Positions 17,392-25,750 of a DNA stretch of 64,000 nucleotides are shown here, in pieces. Location: positions 3,626-67,625 of the forward strand of contig JAGZWV010000006.1 in the NCBI GenBank assembly GCA_018378775.1, given 5' to 3'. A program made the translations under genes and the position numbers. Each line of letters opens with the position of its first letter. Position 1 is the first letter of the stretch. The stretch is from Collinsella sp. (GTDB lineage: Bacteria > Actinomycetota > Coriobacteriia > Coriobacteriales > Coriobacteriaceae). The notes below the pieces were generated by a model. The model ran no database searches. It was not told the origin of the DNA and saw nothing but the letters and a program-made list of their open reading frames with translations.

Positions 17392-18345
17392 ATGGACAAG
17401 GCTGCATCTACCGGCCATTCGGACCGTTGCCGCATCGTCGTCGATACCTGCTGCGACTTTAGTCCCGAGGTCGCCGCGAACCTTGATGTCGATATCCTGG
17501 GCTTCCCCTTCATTATCGATGGCGAAGAGCGCACGGATGACATCTGGTCGAGCATGAGCCCTAAGGAGTTCTACGACCGCATGCGCGCCGGTGCCCGCGT
17601 GTCCACCTCGGCTGTGTCGCTCGGTCGCTATATCGAGTTCTTTACCGAGTGCGCCAAAGAGGGCACGCCCACGGTCTACCTGTGTTTTACCTCGGCGCTG
17701 TCGTCGAGCTACAACTCCGCGTGCCAGGCGGCGGACGCCGTGCGTGCCGAGTATCCCGATTTTGAGCTGTACGTGGTCGACAACGCTCTGCCCTGCGCGG
17801 CCGGCGCGCTCTTGGCGCTCGAGGCCGTGCGTCAGCGTTCGGCGGGACTGACTGCCAAGCAGCTGGTCGATTGGGCAAACGAGGCCAAGACCTACGTGCA
17901 CGGCTACTTTACGCTCGAGAGCTTCGACGCACTGGCTGCCGGCGGCCGCATTCCTCCCGCGGCGGCGCAGCTCACGGCAAAGCTCGACGTCAAGCCCGAG
18001 CTCTCCTACGACCTGGCCGGCTCGCTGTCGCTGATCGGCGTCAACCGCGGCCGCAAGAAGGCGCTCAAGTCCATCCTCAAGTCGTTCCGCGAGAACTACG
18101 TGCCCGATCGCACCATGCCCATCGCCATCATGACGGCCGATGCCGAAAAGGATGGTGACTGGCTCGAAGCCGCCATCCGCAAGGAGGAGGGTTGCGCCGA
18201 CGTCACGATCATTCGCGGCTCCGTGGGTCCCACCATCGGCTCGCACGTGGGCCCCGGCATGGTGGGCTGCGCGTTTTGGGGTAAGAACCGCGCCGACAAG
18301 GCGTCGCTTTCCGACCGTATCGCCCGCCGCGTGCGCGGTCAGTAG
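17392..18345 (+). CDS. DegV family fatty-acid-binding protein
   Basis: A 317-residue DegV-family protein, slightly longer than the usual 280. DegV proteins bind a fatty acid and in Gram-positives act as FakB, presenting the acid to the kinase FakA. Family features include VDTCCDFSPEVA at the N-terminus, the Ser/Thr-rich loop GARVSTSAVS and the late GPTIGSHVGPGMVG, which contacts the carboxylate. The start ATG 17392 has AAGGAG upstream, just behind the hpf terminator. No fakA gene is in the window. Confidence 0.85.
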   Translation: MDKAASTGHSDRCRIVVDTCCDFSPEVAANLDVDILGFPFIIDGEERTDDIWSSMSPKEFYDRMRAGARVSTSAVSLGRYIEFFTECAKEGTPTVYLCFTSALSSSYNSACQAADAVRAEYPDFELYVVDNALPCAAGALLALEAVRQRSAGLTAKQLVDWANEAKTYVHGYFTLESFDALAAGGRIPPAAAQLTAKLDVKPELSYDLAGSLSLIGVNRGRKKALKSILKSFRENYVPDRTMPIAIMTADAEKDGDWLEAAIRKEEGCADVTIIRGSVGPTIGSHVGPGMVGCAFWGKNRADKASLSDRIARRVRGQ

Positions 18346-18443
18346 GCAAGCGCTGCGTCCGTAATCGCCCTCGACTCACAGCCCAAACGCTGGCACCGAG
18401 TATTCAACCTGGTAACAACACCCAACCTAAAAGGAAAGGTTTC

Positions 18444-19532
18444 ATGGCAAACAAGCTCTCCGTCGCATTTATCGGCACCGGAATCATGGGTGCCCCCATC
18501 GCCGGCCACATTCTGGACGCCGGCTATCCCGTCACGGTCAACAACCGCACCAAGTCCAAGGCGGCGGCGCTTATCGAGCGCGGCGCCGTCTGGGCAGATA
18601 CGCCGGCCGATGCCGCGGCGAACGCCGATGTCGTCTTTACCATGGTGGGCTATCCCTCCGAGGTCGAGGAACTCTACCTGGCGGGCGACGGCCTGCTCGC
18701 GTGCACCAAGCCGGGTGCGGTCTTGATCGACCTCACCACGAGCTCGCCCGAGCTTGCCCGTGACATTGCCGAGGCCGCCCAGGTTTCTGGTCGCATGGCG
18801 TTTGACTGCCCCGTCACCGGCGGCGAGTCGGGCGCTATCGCCGGTACGCTCACGGCTATCGTGGGCGCTACCGAGAACGACATCGCGCCGGTCCGCGACA
18901 TCCTTGCCACCTTTGCGGCCAACATCTGCTGCTTCGACGGCGCCGGCAAGGGCCAGGCTGCCAAGCTCGCCAACCAGGTGTCGCTGGGCGCCTGCATGGT
19001 CGGCATGGCAGACGCCATGGCGTTTGCCGAGCTGAGCGGCCTTGATCTTGAGAAGACCCGTCAGATGATCCTGGGTGGCACCGGCAAGTCCGGTGCCATG
19101 GAGAGCCTGGCGCCCAAGGCGCTCGACGGCGATTACAAGCCCGGCTTTATGGTCGAGCACTTCATCAAGGACCTGCGCTTGGCGCTCGCCTATGCCGACG
19201 ACCGCGAGCTTGCGCTGCCCGGCGCCGACGTGGCCTTTACGCTTTACGACATGCTCGATGCCATCGGTGGCGCCAAGCTGGGCACCCAGGCCGTCACGGT
19301 CCTCTATAAGGAGGAAGCCGACGCCATCGCCGCCGGTCTGGACTGGTCGCAGTATCGTCCCGAGGAGCATGGCGCTCACGAGGAAGGCTGCGGTTGCGGC
19401 GAGCATGACGACGATCACGAGTGCGGTTGTGGCCACCACCATGGCGAGGACCACGAGTGCTGCGGCGGCCACGGTCATGACGACGGCCACGAGTGCTGCT
19501 GCGGCCACCATCACGGGGAGCAGCGCCTATGA
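18444..19532 (+). CDS. Beta-hydroxyacid dehydrogenase with a His/Cys-rich metal-binding tail
   Basis: The first 305 residues form an NAD(P)-dependent beta-hydroxyacid dehydrogenase (3-hydroxyisobutyrate or tartronate-semialdehyde reductase type). The nucleotide loop is FIGTGIMGAPIAGHI, the substrate loop DCPVTGGESGA, and the catalytic lysine is in KLANQ. The last 50 residues are unlike the family: repeated HECGCGHHHGE-type units holding 14 His and 9 Cys, with many Asp and Glu. That tail should bind Ni, Zn or another soft metal. Its stop overlaps the start of the next gene (ATGA), so they are co-translated. The exact substrate is unknown. Confidence 0.82.
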   Translation: MANKLSVAFIGTGIMGAPIAGHILDAGYPVTVNNRTKSKAAALIERGAVWADTPADAAANADVVFTMVGYPSEVEELYLAGDGLLACTKPGAVLIDLTTSSPELARDIAEAAQVSGRMAFDCPVTGGESGAIAGTLTAIVGATENDIAPVRDILATFAANICCFDGAGKGQAAKLANQVSLGACMVGMADAMAFAELSGLDLEKTRQMILGGTGKSGAMESLAPKALDGDYKPGFMVEHFIKDLRLALAYADDRELALPGADVAFTLYDMLDAIGGAKLGTQAVTVLYKEEADAIAAGLDWSQYRPEEHGAHEEGCGCGEHDDDHECGCGHHHGEDHECCGGHGHDDGHECCCGHHHGEQRL

Positions 19533-19957
19533 GCTTGACGTTCGTGGTGCTTGCGCTGGTGCTCTTTCTCTTTGCGATCTACATCGGCTTTTTGTGCGGC
19601 CAGTGGGCGTGCGAAAAGCGCGTCATCACCAAGCGCGACTACTGGATTGCCAACTTTGCGGGAGCTGCGGCAGTCGTCCTGCTGACCTGGGTGTTCTCGC
19701 TGTTCCCGCTGGTGCAGTTTGCGCCGATCGGCTGGCTCGGCGGCTTTATCGCCGGCCTTAAGATGAGCTTTGGCGAGTCCGTCGGTCCGTGGCGCAAACA
19801 CGACGAGGTCTTTAACGTTAACAAGGCTCACCGCGCCGCCGCCGACGCGGGCGATGCCGAGGAGCGCCGCCGCGCGCGTCGCAATGGCGCGGCCGACCGA
19901 CAGCTCATCTCGGTCACCGATGACAGCAAAGGTGCTGGCAAGCACGCTAAGAAATAG
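19529..19957 (+). CDS. Small membrane protein of unknown function
   Basis: A 142-residue protein with an N-terminal helix (SLTFVVLALVLFLFAIYIGF) and two more hydrophobic segments (ANFAGAAAVVLLTWVFSLF and the stretch through GWLGGFIAGLKM). A basic, Arg/Ala-rich cytosolic tail follows. Its ATG overlaps the TGA of the dehydrogenase. I do not recognise a family. Co-translation with the metal-tailed dehydrogenase and the HEAT protein suggests a shared task, but nothing in the sequence names it. Confidence 0.75.
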   Translation: MSLTFVVLALVLFLFAIYIGFLCGQWACEKRVITKRDYWIANFAGAAAVVLLTWVFSLFPLVQFAPIGWLGGFIAGLKMSFGESVGPWRKHDEVFNVNKAHRAAADAGDAEERRRARRNGAADRQLISVTDDSKGAGKHAKK

Positions 19958-19972
19958 TAAAAAGAGGTAACT

Positions 19973-20671
19973 ATGGCAGAAAACAAAGACGAACAGCTCA
20001 CCGACGAGGAGCTGGCACAGCTCCAGCTGGCAGAGGAGAACGAGAACGCCGTCGACCGCCTGGTCAAGGAGCTCGGCTGCCCCACGCGCCGTATCCGCCA
20101 GTTTGCCGCCCGCGTGCTGCACCTGCTTGCCGAGCGCGATCCGCAGCGCGTCGTGCCCTGTGTGCCCGCGCTGATCGAGGCGCTCGATCGCCCCGAGGCT
20201 CAGACCCGCTGGGAGGCCCTCGATGCCCTGACGGCGCTCGCCACCACTTGCCCCGAGCAGCTGGGCGATGCCTTTGAGGGCGCCGAGACCGCGCTGTTCG
20301 ACGAGATTTCCTCCACGCTGCGCTATGCCGCCTTCCGCCTGCTGTGCGTGTGGGGCGCCACGAGCGTCGAGCGTTCGCGCGAGGCTTGGCCCATCCTGGA
20401 CGAGGCCATCCAGTGCTACCACGGCGACCTTGAGTATCGCGATATGCTCGGTTGCCTGTACGAGTTTGGCCAGGGCGAGATCGACGCCGAGGTCGCCGAG
20501 AAGCTTGCGCTGCGCCTTAAGTTCGACGCCGAGAACGGCAAGGGCAGCTATCTCAAGGCCCGTTCGAGCGAGATTTGCGAAATGCTTGTTAAACGTTTTG
20601 GCCTGGATCTCTCCAAAAAGAAGAAGCGTGCTAGCGTTAAAAAATCTGACGACGCCGAAGACGAGGAGTAA
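19973..20671 (+). CDS. HEAT-repeat protein of unknown function
   Basis: A 232-residue all-helical protein with HEAT-like repeats (IRQFAARVLHLLAERDP, VPALIEALDRPEAQTRWEALDALTAL, LRYAAFRLLCVWG). The N-terminus is acidic and the C-terminal tail strongly charged (SKKKKRASVKKSDDAEDEE). Such repeats act as protein-binding scaffolds. It starts 15 bases after the membrane protein and ends six bases before icd, so it is in the middle of the same operon. Confidence 0.75.
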   Translation: MAENKDEQLTDEELAQLQLAEENENAVDRLVKELGCPTRRIRQFAARVLHLLAERDPQRVVPCVPALIEALDRPEAQTRWEALDALTALATTCPEQLGDAFEGAETALFDEISSTLRYAAFRLLCVWGATSVERSREAWPILDEAIQCYHGDLEYRDMLGCLYEFGQGEIDAEVAEKLALRLKFDAENGKGSYLKARSSEICEMLVKRFGLDLSKKKKRASVKKSDDAEDEE

Positions 20672-20677
20672 CAGATT

Positions 20678-21763
20678 ATGGCGCACGATGTAGTCCTGAT
20701 TCCCGGTGACGGTATCGGTCCCGAGATTACGCAGGCCATGCGCCGCGTGGTCGAGGCCACCGGTGTCCAGATCAACTGGAACGTCCAGGAGGCAGGTGCC
20801 GGCGTCATGGACGAGTTTGGCACGCCGCTGCCCCAGCACGTGCTCGATGCGGTCGCCGAGACCAAGGTTGCCATCAAGGGCCCCATCACCACGCCGGTCG
20901 GCACGGGTTTCCGCAGCGTTAACGTGGCCCTGCGCAAGCACTTCGACCTGTACGCCTGCGTGCGCCCCTGCCTGTCGCAGCCGGGCGACGGCTCGCGCTT
21001 CCGCGACGTCGACCTGGTCATCGTGCGTGAGAACACCGAGGACCTCTACGCCGGGATCGAGTTCGATGAGGGCGCTGCCGAGGTCGAGGAGCTCTCACAG
21101 CTTGTCGAGCGCTCGGGTCAGAAGACCTTCGCCGCCGATTCCGCCATCTCAATTAAGCCCATCTCCATCGCCAAGAGCCGCCGCATTGTGGAGTACGCCT
21201 TTGAGTACGCCCGCCGTTGCGTCCGTAAAAAGGTGACGGCCGTGCACAAGGCCAACATTATGAAGGCGACCGATGGCCTGTTCCTGCGCGTTGCGCGCGA
21301 GGTGGCCGCCAACTATCCCGATATTGAGTTCAACGACAAGATCGTCGACGCCACCTGCATGGGCCTGGTCCAGAACCCCAACGACTTCGATGTCCTGGTG
21401 CTGCCCAACCTGTACGGCGATATCGTCAGCGACCTGTGCGCCGGCCTGGTAGGTGGCCTGGGTATGGCCCCCGGCTCCAACATCGGTGCCGACTGCGCCA
21501 TCTTCGAGGCAACGCATGGCTCCGCGCCCGATATCGCTGGCCAGGATATCGCCAACCCCACGGCCGAGATTCTGTCTGCGGCTATGATGCTCGATCATCT
21601 GGGCGAGAACGATGCGGCCAATCGTATCCGCGCCGCCGTGTCCGCCACGCTCGACGAGGGTAAGCAGGTTACCGGCGACGTGCGTCGTGCCCAGACCGGC
21701 TCCGTCGAGGGCGCCGTGGGCACGCAGGCCTTTGCCGATGCCGTTATCGCGCACCTGGCCTAA
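20678..21763 (+). CDS. icd: Isocitrate dehydrogenase, NAD-type
   Basis: A 361-residue beta-decarboxylating dehydrogenase. The substrate-binding motif [20 protein letters not shown] and [14 protein letters not shown] fit isocitrate rather than 3-isopropylmalate enzymes; the short length and the region [20 protein letters not shown] resemble NAD-dependent isocitrate dehydrogenases. It would make 2-oxoglutarate for amino acid synthesis. The ribosome site GAGGAG lies inside the end of the HEAT gene. A homoisocitrate or isopropylmalate role is less likely but not excluded. Confidence 0.85.
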   Translation: MAHDVVLIPGDGIGPEITQAMRRVVEATGVQINWNVQEAGAGVMDEFGTPLPQHVLDAVAETKVAIKGPITTPVGTGFRSVNVALRKHFDLYACVRPCLSQPGDGSRFRDVDLVIVRENTEDLYAGIEFDEGAAEVEELSQLVERSGQKTFAADSAISIKPISIAKSRRIVEYAFEYARRCVRKKVTAVHKANIMKATDGLFLRVAREVAANYPDIEFNDKIVDATCMGLVQNPNDFDVLVLPNLYGDIVSDLCAGLVGGLGMAPGSNIGADCAIFEATHGSAPDIAGQDIANPTAEILSAAMMLDHLGENDAANRIRAAVSATLDEGKQVTGDVRRAQTGSVEGAVGTQAFADAVIAHLA

Positions 21764-21822
21764 GGCATGCAGACTGCAAACGCCTAAATAGTACTTAAGT
21801 GTTTGCGTATAACCTGAGAATC

Positions 21823-21851
21823 AATACGCCCGGCGCTTTGTCGGGCGTATT
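21823..21851 (+). terminator. Terminator after icd
   Basis: AATACGCCCG and CGGGCGTATT form a perfect ten-base stem; a TCTATT tail follows. Confidence 0.8.
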
Positions 21852-21889
21852 CTATTGCGGACTATGTTTCCTAACAAGGAGTAACTGAT

Positions 21890-22984
21890 ATGGGTCTGAT
21901 TCAAAAGAAGGACGAGAAGGACGAGATCGACGGCATCCAGATCATCGAGCGCGGCGAAGGCCCCGATGGTGATGAGGAGGAGAAGATCGATCTGGTCGCC
22001 GGTACGTCTGCCGAACATATTGCCGCCGGTACGACGGCCGAGGAGGAGGACGCTCGCCTGGAGGCAAAGATCGCCGCGGACGCCGCCGACGAGAACCTCA
22101 TGCCCGAGGAGCAGGACGAGGACGACGATATCCTGGGTTCCGACGAAGACGACCGCGCATCCAAGCACAAGAAGACGATGATTGCCGCCTTTGTGGTTGC
22201 AGTCGTGATTGCTGCCGTGATTGGCTTCTTTATTGGCAATGGTGGTTTTGGCGGCAAGGGTGTCGGCTCGGCGACCCTCACCGAGGACCAGCTCGATTCG
22301 ACCGTGGCAAGCTACAGCTACAACGGCAAGAAGAGCGACATCACCGCGCGCGAGGCCATTGAGAGCCAGTACAGCCTCGACACCGTCAAGGATGGCGATG
22401 GCAACTACACCGCTCCCTCTGCCGACGTCATCCTGTCCTACGTGCGCAACAAGATCCTGCTCGACGCTGCCGAGGACGAGGGCATCACCGTCTCTTCTAA
22501 GGAGATGAAGAAGTACGCCGAGGATTCCATCGGCACTTCGGACTACAAGACCATGGCCACGCAGTATGGCGTGTCCAAGGACCAGGCCAAGCAGATCGTC
22601 CGTCAGTCCGCGACGCTGCAGAAGCTCTACAAGAAGAAGGTGGGCGATAGCTCCGCAAGCATGCCGACCGCCCCGACCGAGCCTGCTGACGGCAACGAGG
22701 AGACCGCGAGCAAGGACTACGCCGATTACATCATCAAACTTGCCGGCGACGAGTGGGATAGCGAAAAGGGCACCTGGAAGGACGCCGATAGCACCTACGC
22801 TAAGGCCTTCGCTGACGATGCCTTTACGGCTGATAGCGCTACCTACAAGCAGGCCATGACCGCCTATTACACCGCCTACCAGCAGTACTCTTCGCAGGCT
22901 TCGAGCGCCAGCTCCAAGTGGACCGAGTATGCTAACGGCCTCTACGCCAAGGCCAACATCAGCATTTACGGCCTGTTTGCGTAA
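21890..22984 (+). CDS. Membrane-anchored SurA/trigger-factor-like protein
   Basis: A 364-residue protein with a highly acidic cytosolic N-terminus of about 95 residues, then one membrane helix (MIAAFVVAVVIAAVIGFFIG). The extracytoplasmic domain is like the N-terminal chaperone domain of SurA/PrsA. Within it, SYVRNKILLDAAEDEGITVSS and the helix-rich DYKTMATQYGVSKDQAKQIVRQ show the usual pattern. No peptidyl-prolyl isomerase domain follows. It probably assists folding of exported proteins; this is inference from fold. It is monocistronic, with a strong terminator. Confidence 0.72.
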   Translation: MGLIQKKDEKDEIDGIQIIERGEGPDGDEEEKIDLVAGTSAEHIAAGTTAEEEDARLEAKIAADAADENLMPEEQDEDDDILGSDEDDRASKHKKTMIAAFVVAVVIAAVIGFFIGNGGFGGKGVGSATLTEDQLDSTVASYSYNGKKSDITAREAIESQYSLDTVKDGDGNYTAPSADVILSYVRNKILLDAAEDEGITVSSKEMKKYAEDSIGTSDYKTMATQYGVSKDQAKQIVRQSATLQKLYKKKVGDSSASMPTAPTEPADGNEETASKDYADYIIKLAGDEWDSEKGTWKDADSTYAKAFADDAFTADSATYKQAMTAYYTAYQQYSSQASSASSKWTEYANGLYAKANISIYGLFA

Positions 22985-23028
22985 GGTTTGCCTGCACTAC
23001 TGCGAGCTAACCGATCTACCTGATTGAG

Positions 23029-23063
23029 CCCGCTAGAACGGACAACGTTCTAGCGGGTTTTTT
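23029..23063 (+). terminator. Terminator after the SurA-like gene
   Basis: CCCGCTAGAACG and CGTTCTAGCGGG form a perfect 12-base stem with a five-base loop and six T. Confidence 0.95.
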
Positions 23064-23162
23064 GTTACCGAAACCACTAGGGTAGGCCTCGCGCCCGCGC
23101 AAGCGCTCCATCGCGTATCCCCAATTCATATGGGAAAATAACTGCAAACGATTGCAAGTAAC

Positions 23163-23192
23163 CGGTGAACGGTCGAAAACTACCGTTCACCG
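23163..23192 (+). promoter_or_regulatory. Inverted pair of CGGTRAACGGT motifs
   Basis: CGGTGAACGGT at 23163-23173 and its reverse complement at 23182-23192 are separated by eight bases, about 430 bases upstream of the mannose-family PTS operon. The same 11-mer recurs upstream of other PTS genes in the window. Confidence 0.6.
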
Positions 23193-23380
23193 ATAATCTC
23201 AAAACTGGTTCTAACTGGTATTAAGTCAAAAAGACCAATTCACATATCTTCACAATGACCTGCAATTTTTCTACACGCTATTTTTAGCCGCCTTGCGTTG
23301 TTTAGACACAGGAAAAGATCCGATCTTTTGCCAAAGCATTTCGGAACGGTTTCAAAACCGCAGGTAGAAGTGTTAACGAC

Positions 23381-23414
23381 CGGTAAACGGTCGATTTATC
23401 ACCGTGAGCGGTGA
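23381..23414 (+). promoter_or_regulatory. CGGTAAACGGT motif and neighbouring palindrome
   Basis: CGGTAAACGGT at 23381 is followed ten bases later by the related palindrome ACCGTGAGCGGT. Both lie within the 632-bp gene-free region before the PTS operon. The rest of that region is AT-rich with no reading frame that I can support. Confidence 0.5.
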
Positions 23415-23485
23415 AAAAACGTTTTACCGTATGAATCAACGAAAGCGACCTCTTCTGGGGTGATATAGTGACAACAACACGTCAC

Positions 23486-23500
23486 GTGGTTACTACCAGT
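23486..23500 (+). promoter_or_regulatory. GntR/HutC-type operator of the PTS operon
   Basis: GTGGTTACTACCAGT shares the 13-mer TGGTTACTACCAG with the operator before agaS. Half-sites of the TGGT/ACCA type are typical for NagR/DasR-like HutC regulators. It lies 116 bases before the EIIA start, downstream of a TATAGT box. Confidence 0.65.
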
Positions 23501-23615
23501 TTAGAAACCACTGGTCTTCAAAGTACGCTTTCTAAGAAGCTTTAAGGGCGAGCGCCCGCTGGCTTCCGAAAATCATCGGACTCAGATCGTACACACCTTC
23601 GGAAGGGAAATTTGA

Positions 23616-24059
23616 ATGGTTGGCTTTATTCTTACCGGTCATGGACAGTTCGCACCCGGCCTCGCAAGCGCTATCGCTATGGTTGCTGGCGACCAGCCCG
23701 CTTTTACCGTCGTTCCTTTTGAGGGCGACCAGGCTGCTTCCTACGGTGAGGATCTCCGCGCCGCTATTACCGCCATGCGCGAGGAGTGCGATGGCGTGCT
23801 CGTCTTTACCGACCTGCTTGGTGGCACCCCGTTCAACCAGGCGATGATGATTGCCCAGGATGTCGACAACGTCGAGGTTCTGACCGGCACCAACCTTCCC
23901 ATGGTTATTGAGCTTCTGTTCCTCCGCGGCAACGCCACGCTCGCCGAGCTTGGCGAGCAGGCCGTGACCGTTGGCCAGACGGGCATCACCGCCCAGACGG
24001 TCGCATCCGTTGCCGGCTCCGACGAAGAGGATATCTTCGGCGACGAGGACGGCATCTAA
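23616..24059 (+). CDS. PTS mannose-family EIIA component
   Basis: A 147-residue EIIA domain of the mannose/fructose/sorbose family. The phosphorylated histidine is H9 in LTGHGQFAPGL, and VFTDLLGGTPFNQA is the second family signature. It passes phosphate from HPr to EIIB. It is the first gene of a five-gene operon (EIIA, yajC-like, EIIB, EIIC, EIID). With agaS and the deacetylase nearby, the likely sugar is N-acetylgalactosamine or galactosamine. The ribosome site GGAAGGG precedes the ATG. Its stop overlaps the next start by one base. Confidence 0.9.
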   Translation: MVGFILTGHGQFAPGLASAIAMVAGDQPAFTVVPFEGDQAASYGEDLRAAITAMREECDGVLVFTDLLGGTPFNQAMMIAQDVDNVEVLTGTNLPMVIELLFLRGNATLAELGEQAVTVGQTGITAQTVASVAGSDEEDIFGDEDGI

Positions 24060-24340
24060 TGGCCGATTTCGGAGCCAACGTCCTGAGCTCCTCGGTCGCC
24101 CTTTTAGGCTTGCTTGTCATCATGGGCTTGATTTACACCATCTGGTCGCAAATCAACATGAAGAAGAAGCAGAAGTACTTCAAGGAGCTGCACACCGAGC
24201 TCAAGCCGGGTCAAGAGGTTCTTTTCGCCGGCGGTATCTACGGAACCGTCAAAGGCATCGAAGGCGAGAAGGTCCAGATCAAAGTCCGATCCGGAGCCGT
24301 CGTAGATGTTTCGCGTTACGCGATTCAGGAGATCAAGTAA
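24059..24340 (+). CDS. YajC-like protein inside the PTS operon
   Basis: A 93-residue protein with one N-terminal membrane helix and the KPGQEVLFAGGIYGTVKGIEG motif of YajC, the SecDF accessory subunit. ATG overlaps the EIIA stop (TAATG), so it is translated together with a PTS subunit rather than with secDF. YajC-like genes also occur in mannose-family PTS operons for host glycans in streptococci. It may help insert EIIC/EIID, but this is a guess. Confidence 0.82.
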   Translation: MADFGANVLSSSVALLGLLVIMGLIYTIWSQINMKKKQKYFKELHTELKPGQEVLFAGGIYGTVKGIEGEKVQIKVRSGAVVDVSRYAIQEIK

Positions 24341-24376
24341 CTGTCGTCAGCAAATAACGAAAGGAAGCTGATCAAC

Positions 24377-24859
24377 ATGGCAGAGCCCAACATTCTTCTT
24401 ACCCGCATCGATAACCGACTGGTTCATGGTCAGGTTGCCACCCAGTGGAACTCCACCCTGGGCTCCAACCTCATCCTCGTCGCCAACGACGACGTGGCGT
24501 CCAACACCATGCGCCAGAACCTCATGAAGATGGCCGCTCCCGCCGGCGTCGCTACGCGTTTCTTCTCTCTGCAGAAGACCATCGACGTCATTGGCAAGGC
24601 GAGCCCGCGCCAGAAGATCTTCATCGTGGCCGAAACACCGGAAGACGTGCTTACGCTCGTCAAGGGCGGTGTGCCTATAAAGAAGGTAAACATCGGCAAC
24701 ATGCACATGTCGGAAGGAAAGCGCCAAGTCGCCACCTCCGTCGCAGTTAACGACGAGGATGTCGCTGCGTTTAAAGAGCTGCAGGAATTGGGGGTGGAGT
24801 TGGAGATCAGGCGCGTTCCGAGCACGCCTGTTGAGGACACGAGCAAGCTCTTCTCGTAA
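24377..24859 (+). CDS. PTS mannose-family EIIB component
   Basis: A 160-residue EIIB subunit of the mannose/fructose/sorbose family. The active-site histidine is H17 in RIDNRLVHGQVATQW. Other family positions (MRQNLMKMAAP, GGVPIKKVNIGNMH) are intact. It receives phosphate from EIIA and hands it to the sugar during transport. It has a close paralogue at 34120 in which this histidine is lost. Fourth-gene spacing (36 bases after the YajC-like gene, 90 before EIIC) fits one operon. Confidence 0.92.
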   Translation: MAEPNILLTRIDNRLVHGQVATQWNSTLGSNLILVANDDVASNTMRQNLMKMAAPAGVATRFFSLQKTIDVIGKASPRQKIFIVAETPEDVLTLVKGGVPIKKVNIGNMHMSEGKRQVATSVAVNDEDVAAFKELQELGVELEIRRVPSTPVEDTSKLFS

Positions 24860-24949
24860 TCCTCGTGATCCACGTTGTCAGGAGTGAAACCCTGACGTTC
24901 TGTACGTGAAATCCAAAGTGCGTACATACATTTTGAAAGGAGGAGCAAG

Positions 24950-25750
24950 ATGGAATACTCGATCATCCAGATCGCTCTGGTCTTCGTCGTCACGTTCATC
25001 GCGGCAATCGACCAGTTTGACTTCCTCGAGTCTCTCTATCAGCCCATCGTCACCGGCGCCGTCATCGGTCTTATCCTTGGCGACCTCAACACCGGTCTTC
25101 TCGTGGGTGGTACCTATCAGCTCATGACGATCGGCAACATGCCGATCGGAGGCGCTCAGCCGCCTAACGCCGTCATCGGCGGCATCATGGCAGCCATTCT
25201 CGCTATCGCCACGGGCCTCGAGCCCAACGCGGCAGTCGGTCTCGCCATTCCGTTCGCTCTGCTTGGCCAGCTCGGCGTTACCCTGGTCTTCACGCTTATG
25301 TCCCCGCTTATGTCCACGGCCGATAACATGGCTCATAACGCGGACACCAAGGGCATCGAGCGCCTGAACTACTTCGCCATGGCTCTGCTCGGCCTGATCT
25401 TCGCTGTCGTCGTCACCCTGTTCTTCATCGCTGGCGCTACCATTGGTCAGACCATCGCTTCCGCCATCCCGACTTGGCTGCAGACCGGTCTGTCCGCTGC
25501 AGGCGGCATGATGCGCTTCGTCGGCTTCGCCGTCCTGCTCAAGGTTATGATGAACCGCGATATGTGGGGCTTCTTCCTCATGGGCTTTGGCCTCGCGCTC
25601 ATCACCGTTGCCAACGATTCGCTGGCAACCCCTGCTCTGCTCATCCTCGCTCTCATCGGCTTCGGCATCGCTTTCTGGGACTTCCAGCAGCAGACCGAGC
25701 TGAAGGGTGCAGCTGTTTCTGACGGAGGTGACTTCGAAGATGGCATCTAA
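24950..25750 (+). CDS. PTS mannose-family EIIC component
   Basis: A 266-residue membrane permease subunit with about seven or eight helices. GGTYQLMTIGNMPIGGAQPPNAVIGGIMA is the kind of Gly/Pro-rich region conserved in ManY/AgaC. With EIID it forms the translocation path. It has a strong AAAGGAGGAG ribosome site and overlaps EIID by 11 bases. Confidence 0.92.
   Translation: MEYSIIQIALVFVVTFIAAIDQFDFLESLYQPIVTGAVIGLILGDLNTGLLVGGTYQLMTIGNMPIGGAQPPNAVIGGIMAAILAIATGLEPNAAVGLAIPFALLGQLGVTLVFTLMSPLMSTADNMAHNADTKGIERLNYFAMALLGLIFAVVVTLFFIAGATIGQTIASAIPTWLQTGLSAAGGMMRFVGFAVLLKVMMNRDMWGFFLMGFGLALITVANDSLATPALLILALIGFGIAFWDFQQQTELKGAAVSDGGDFEDGI

Noticed and set aside
23384..23400. Catabolite response element (cre)
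   Set aside because: The PTS-associated motif CGGTRAACGGT does not fit the TGWAANCGNTNWCA consensus.
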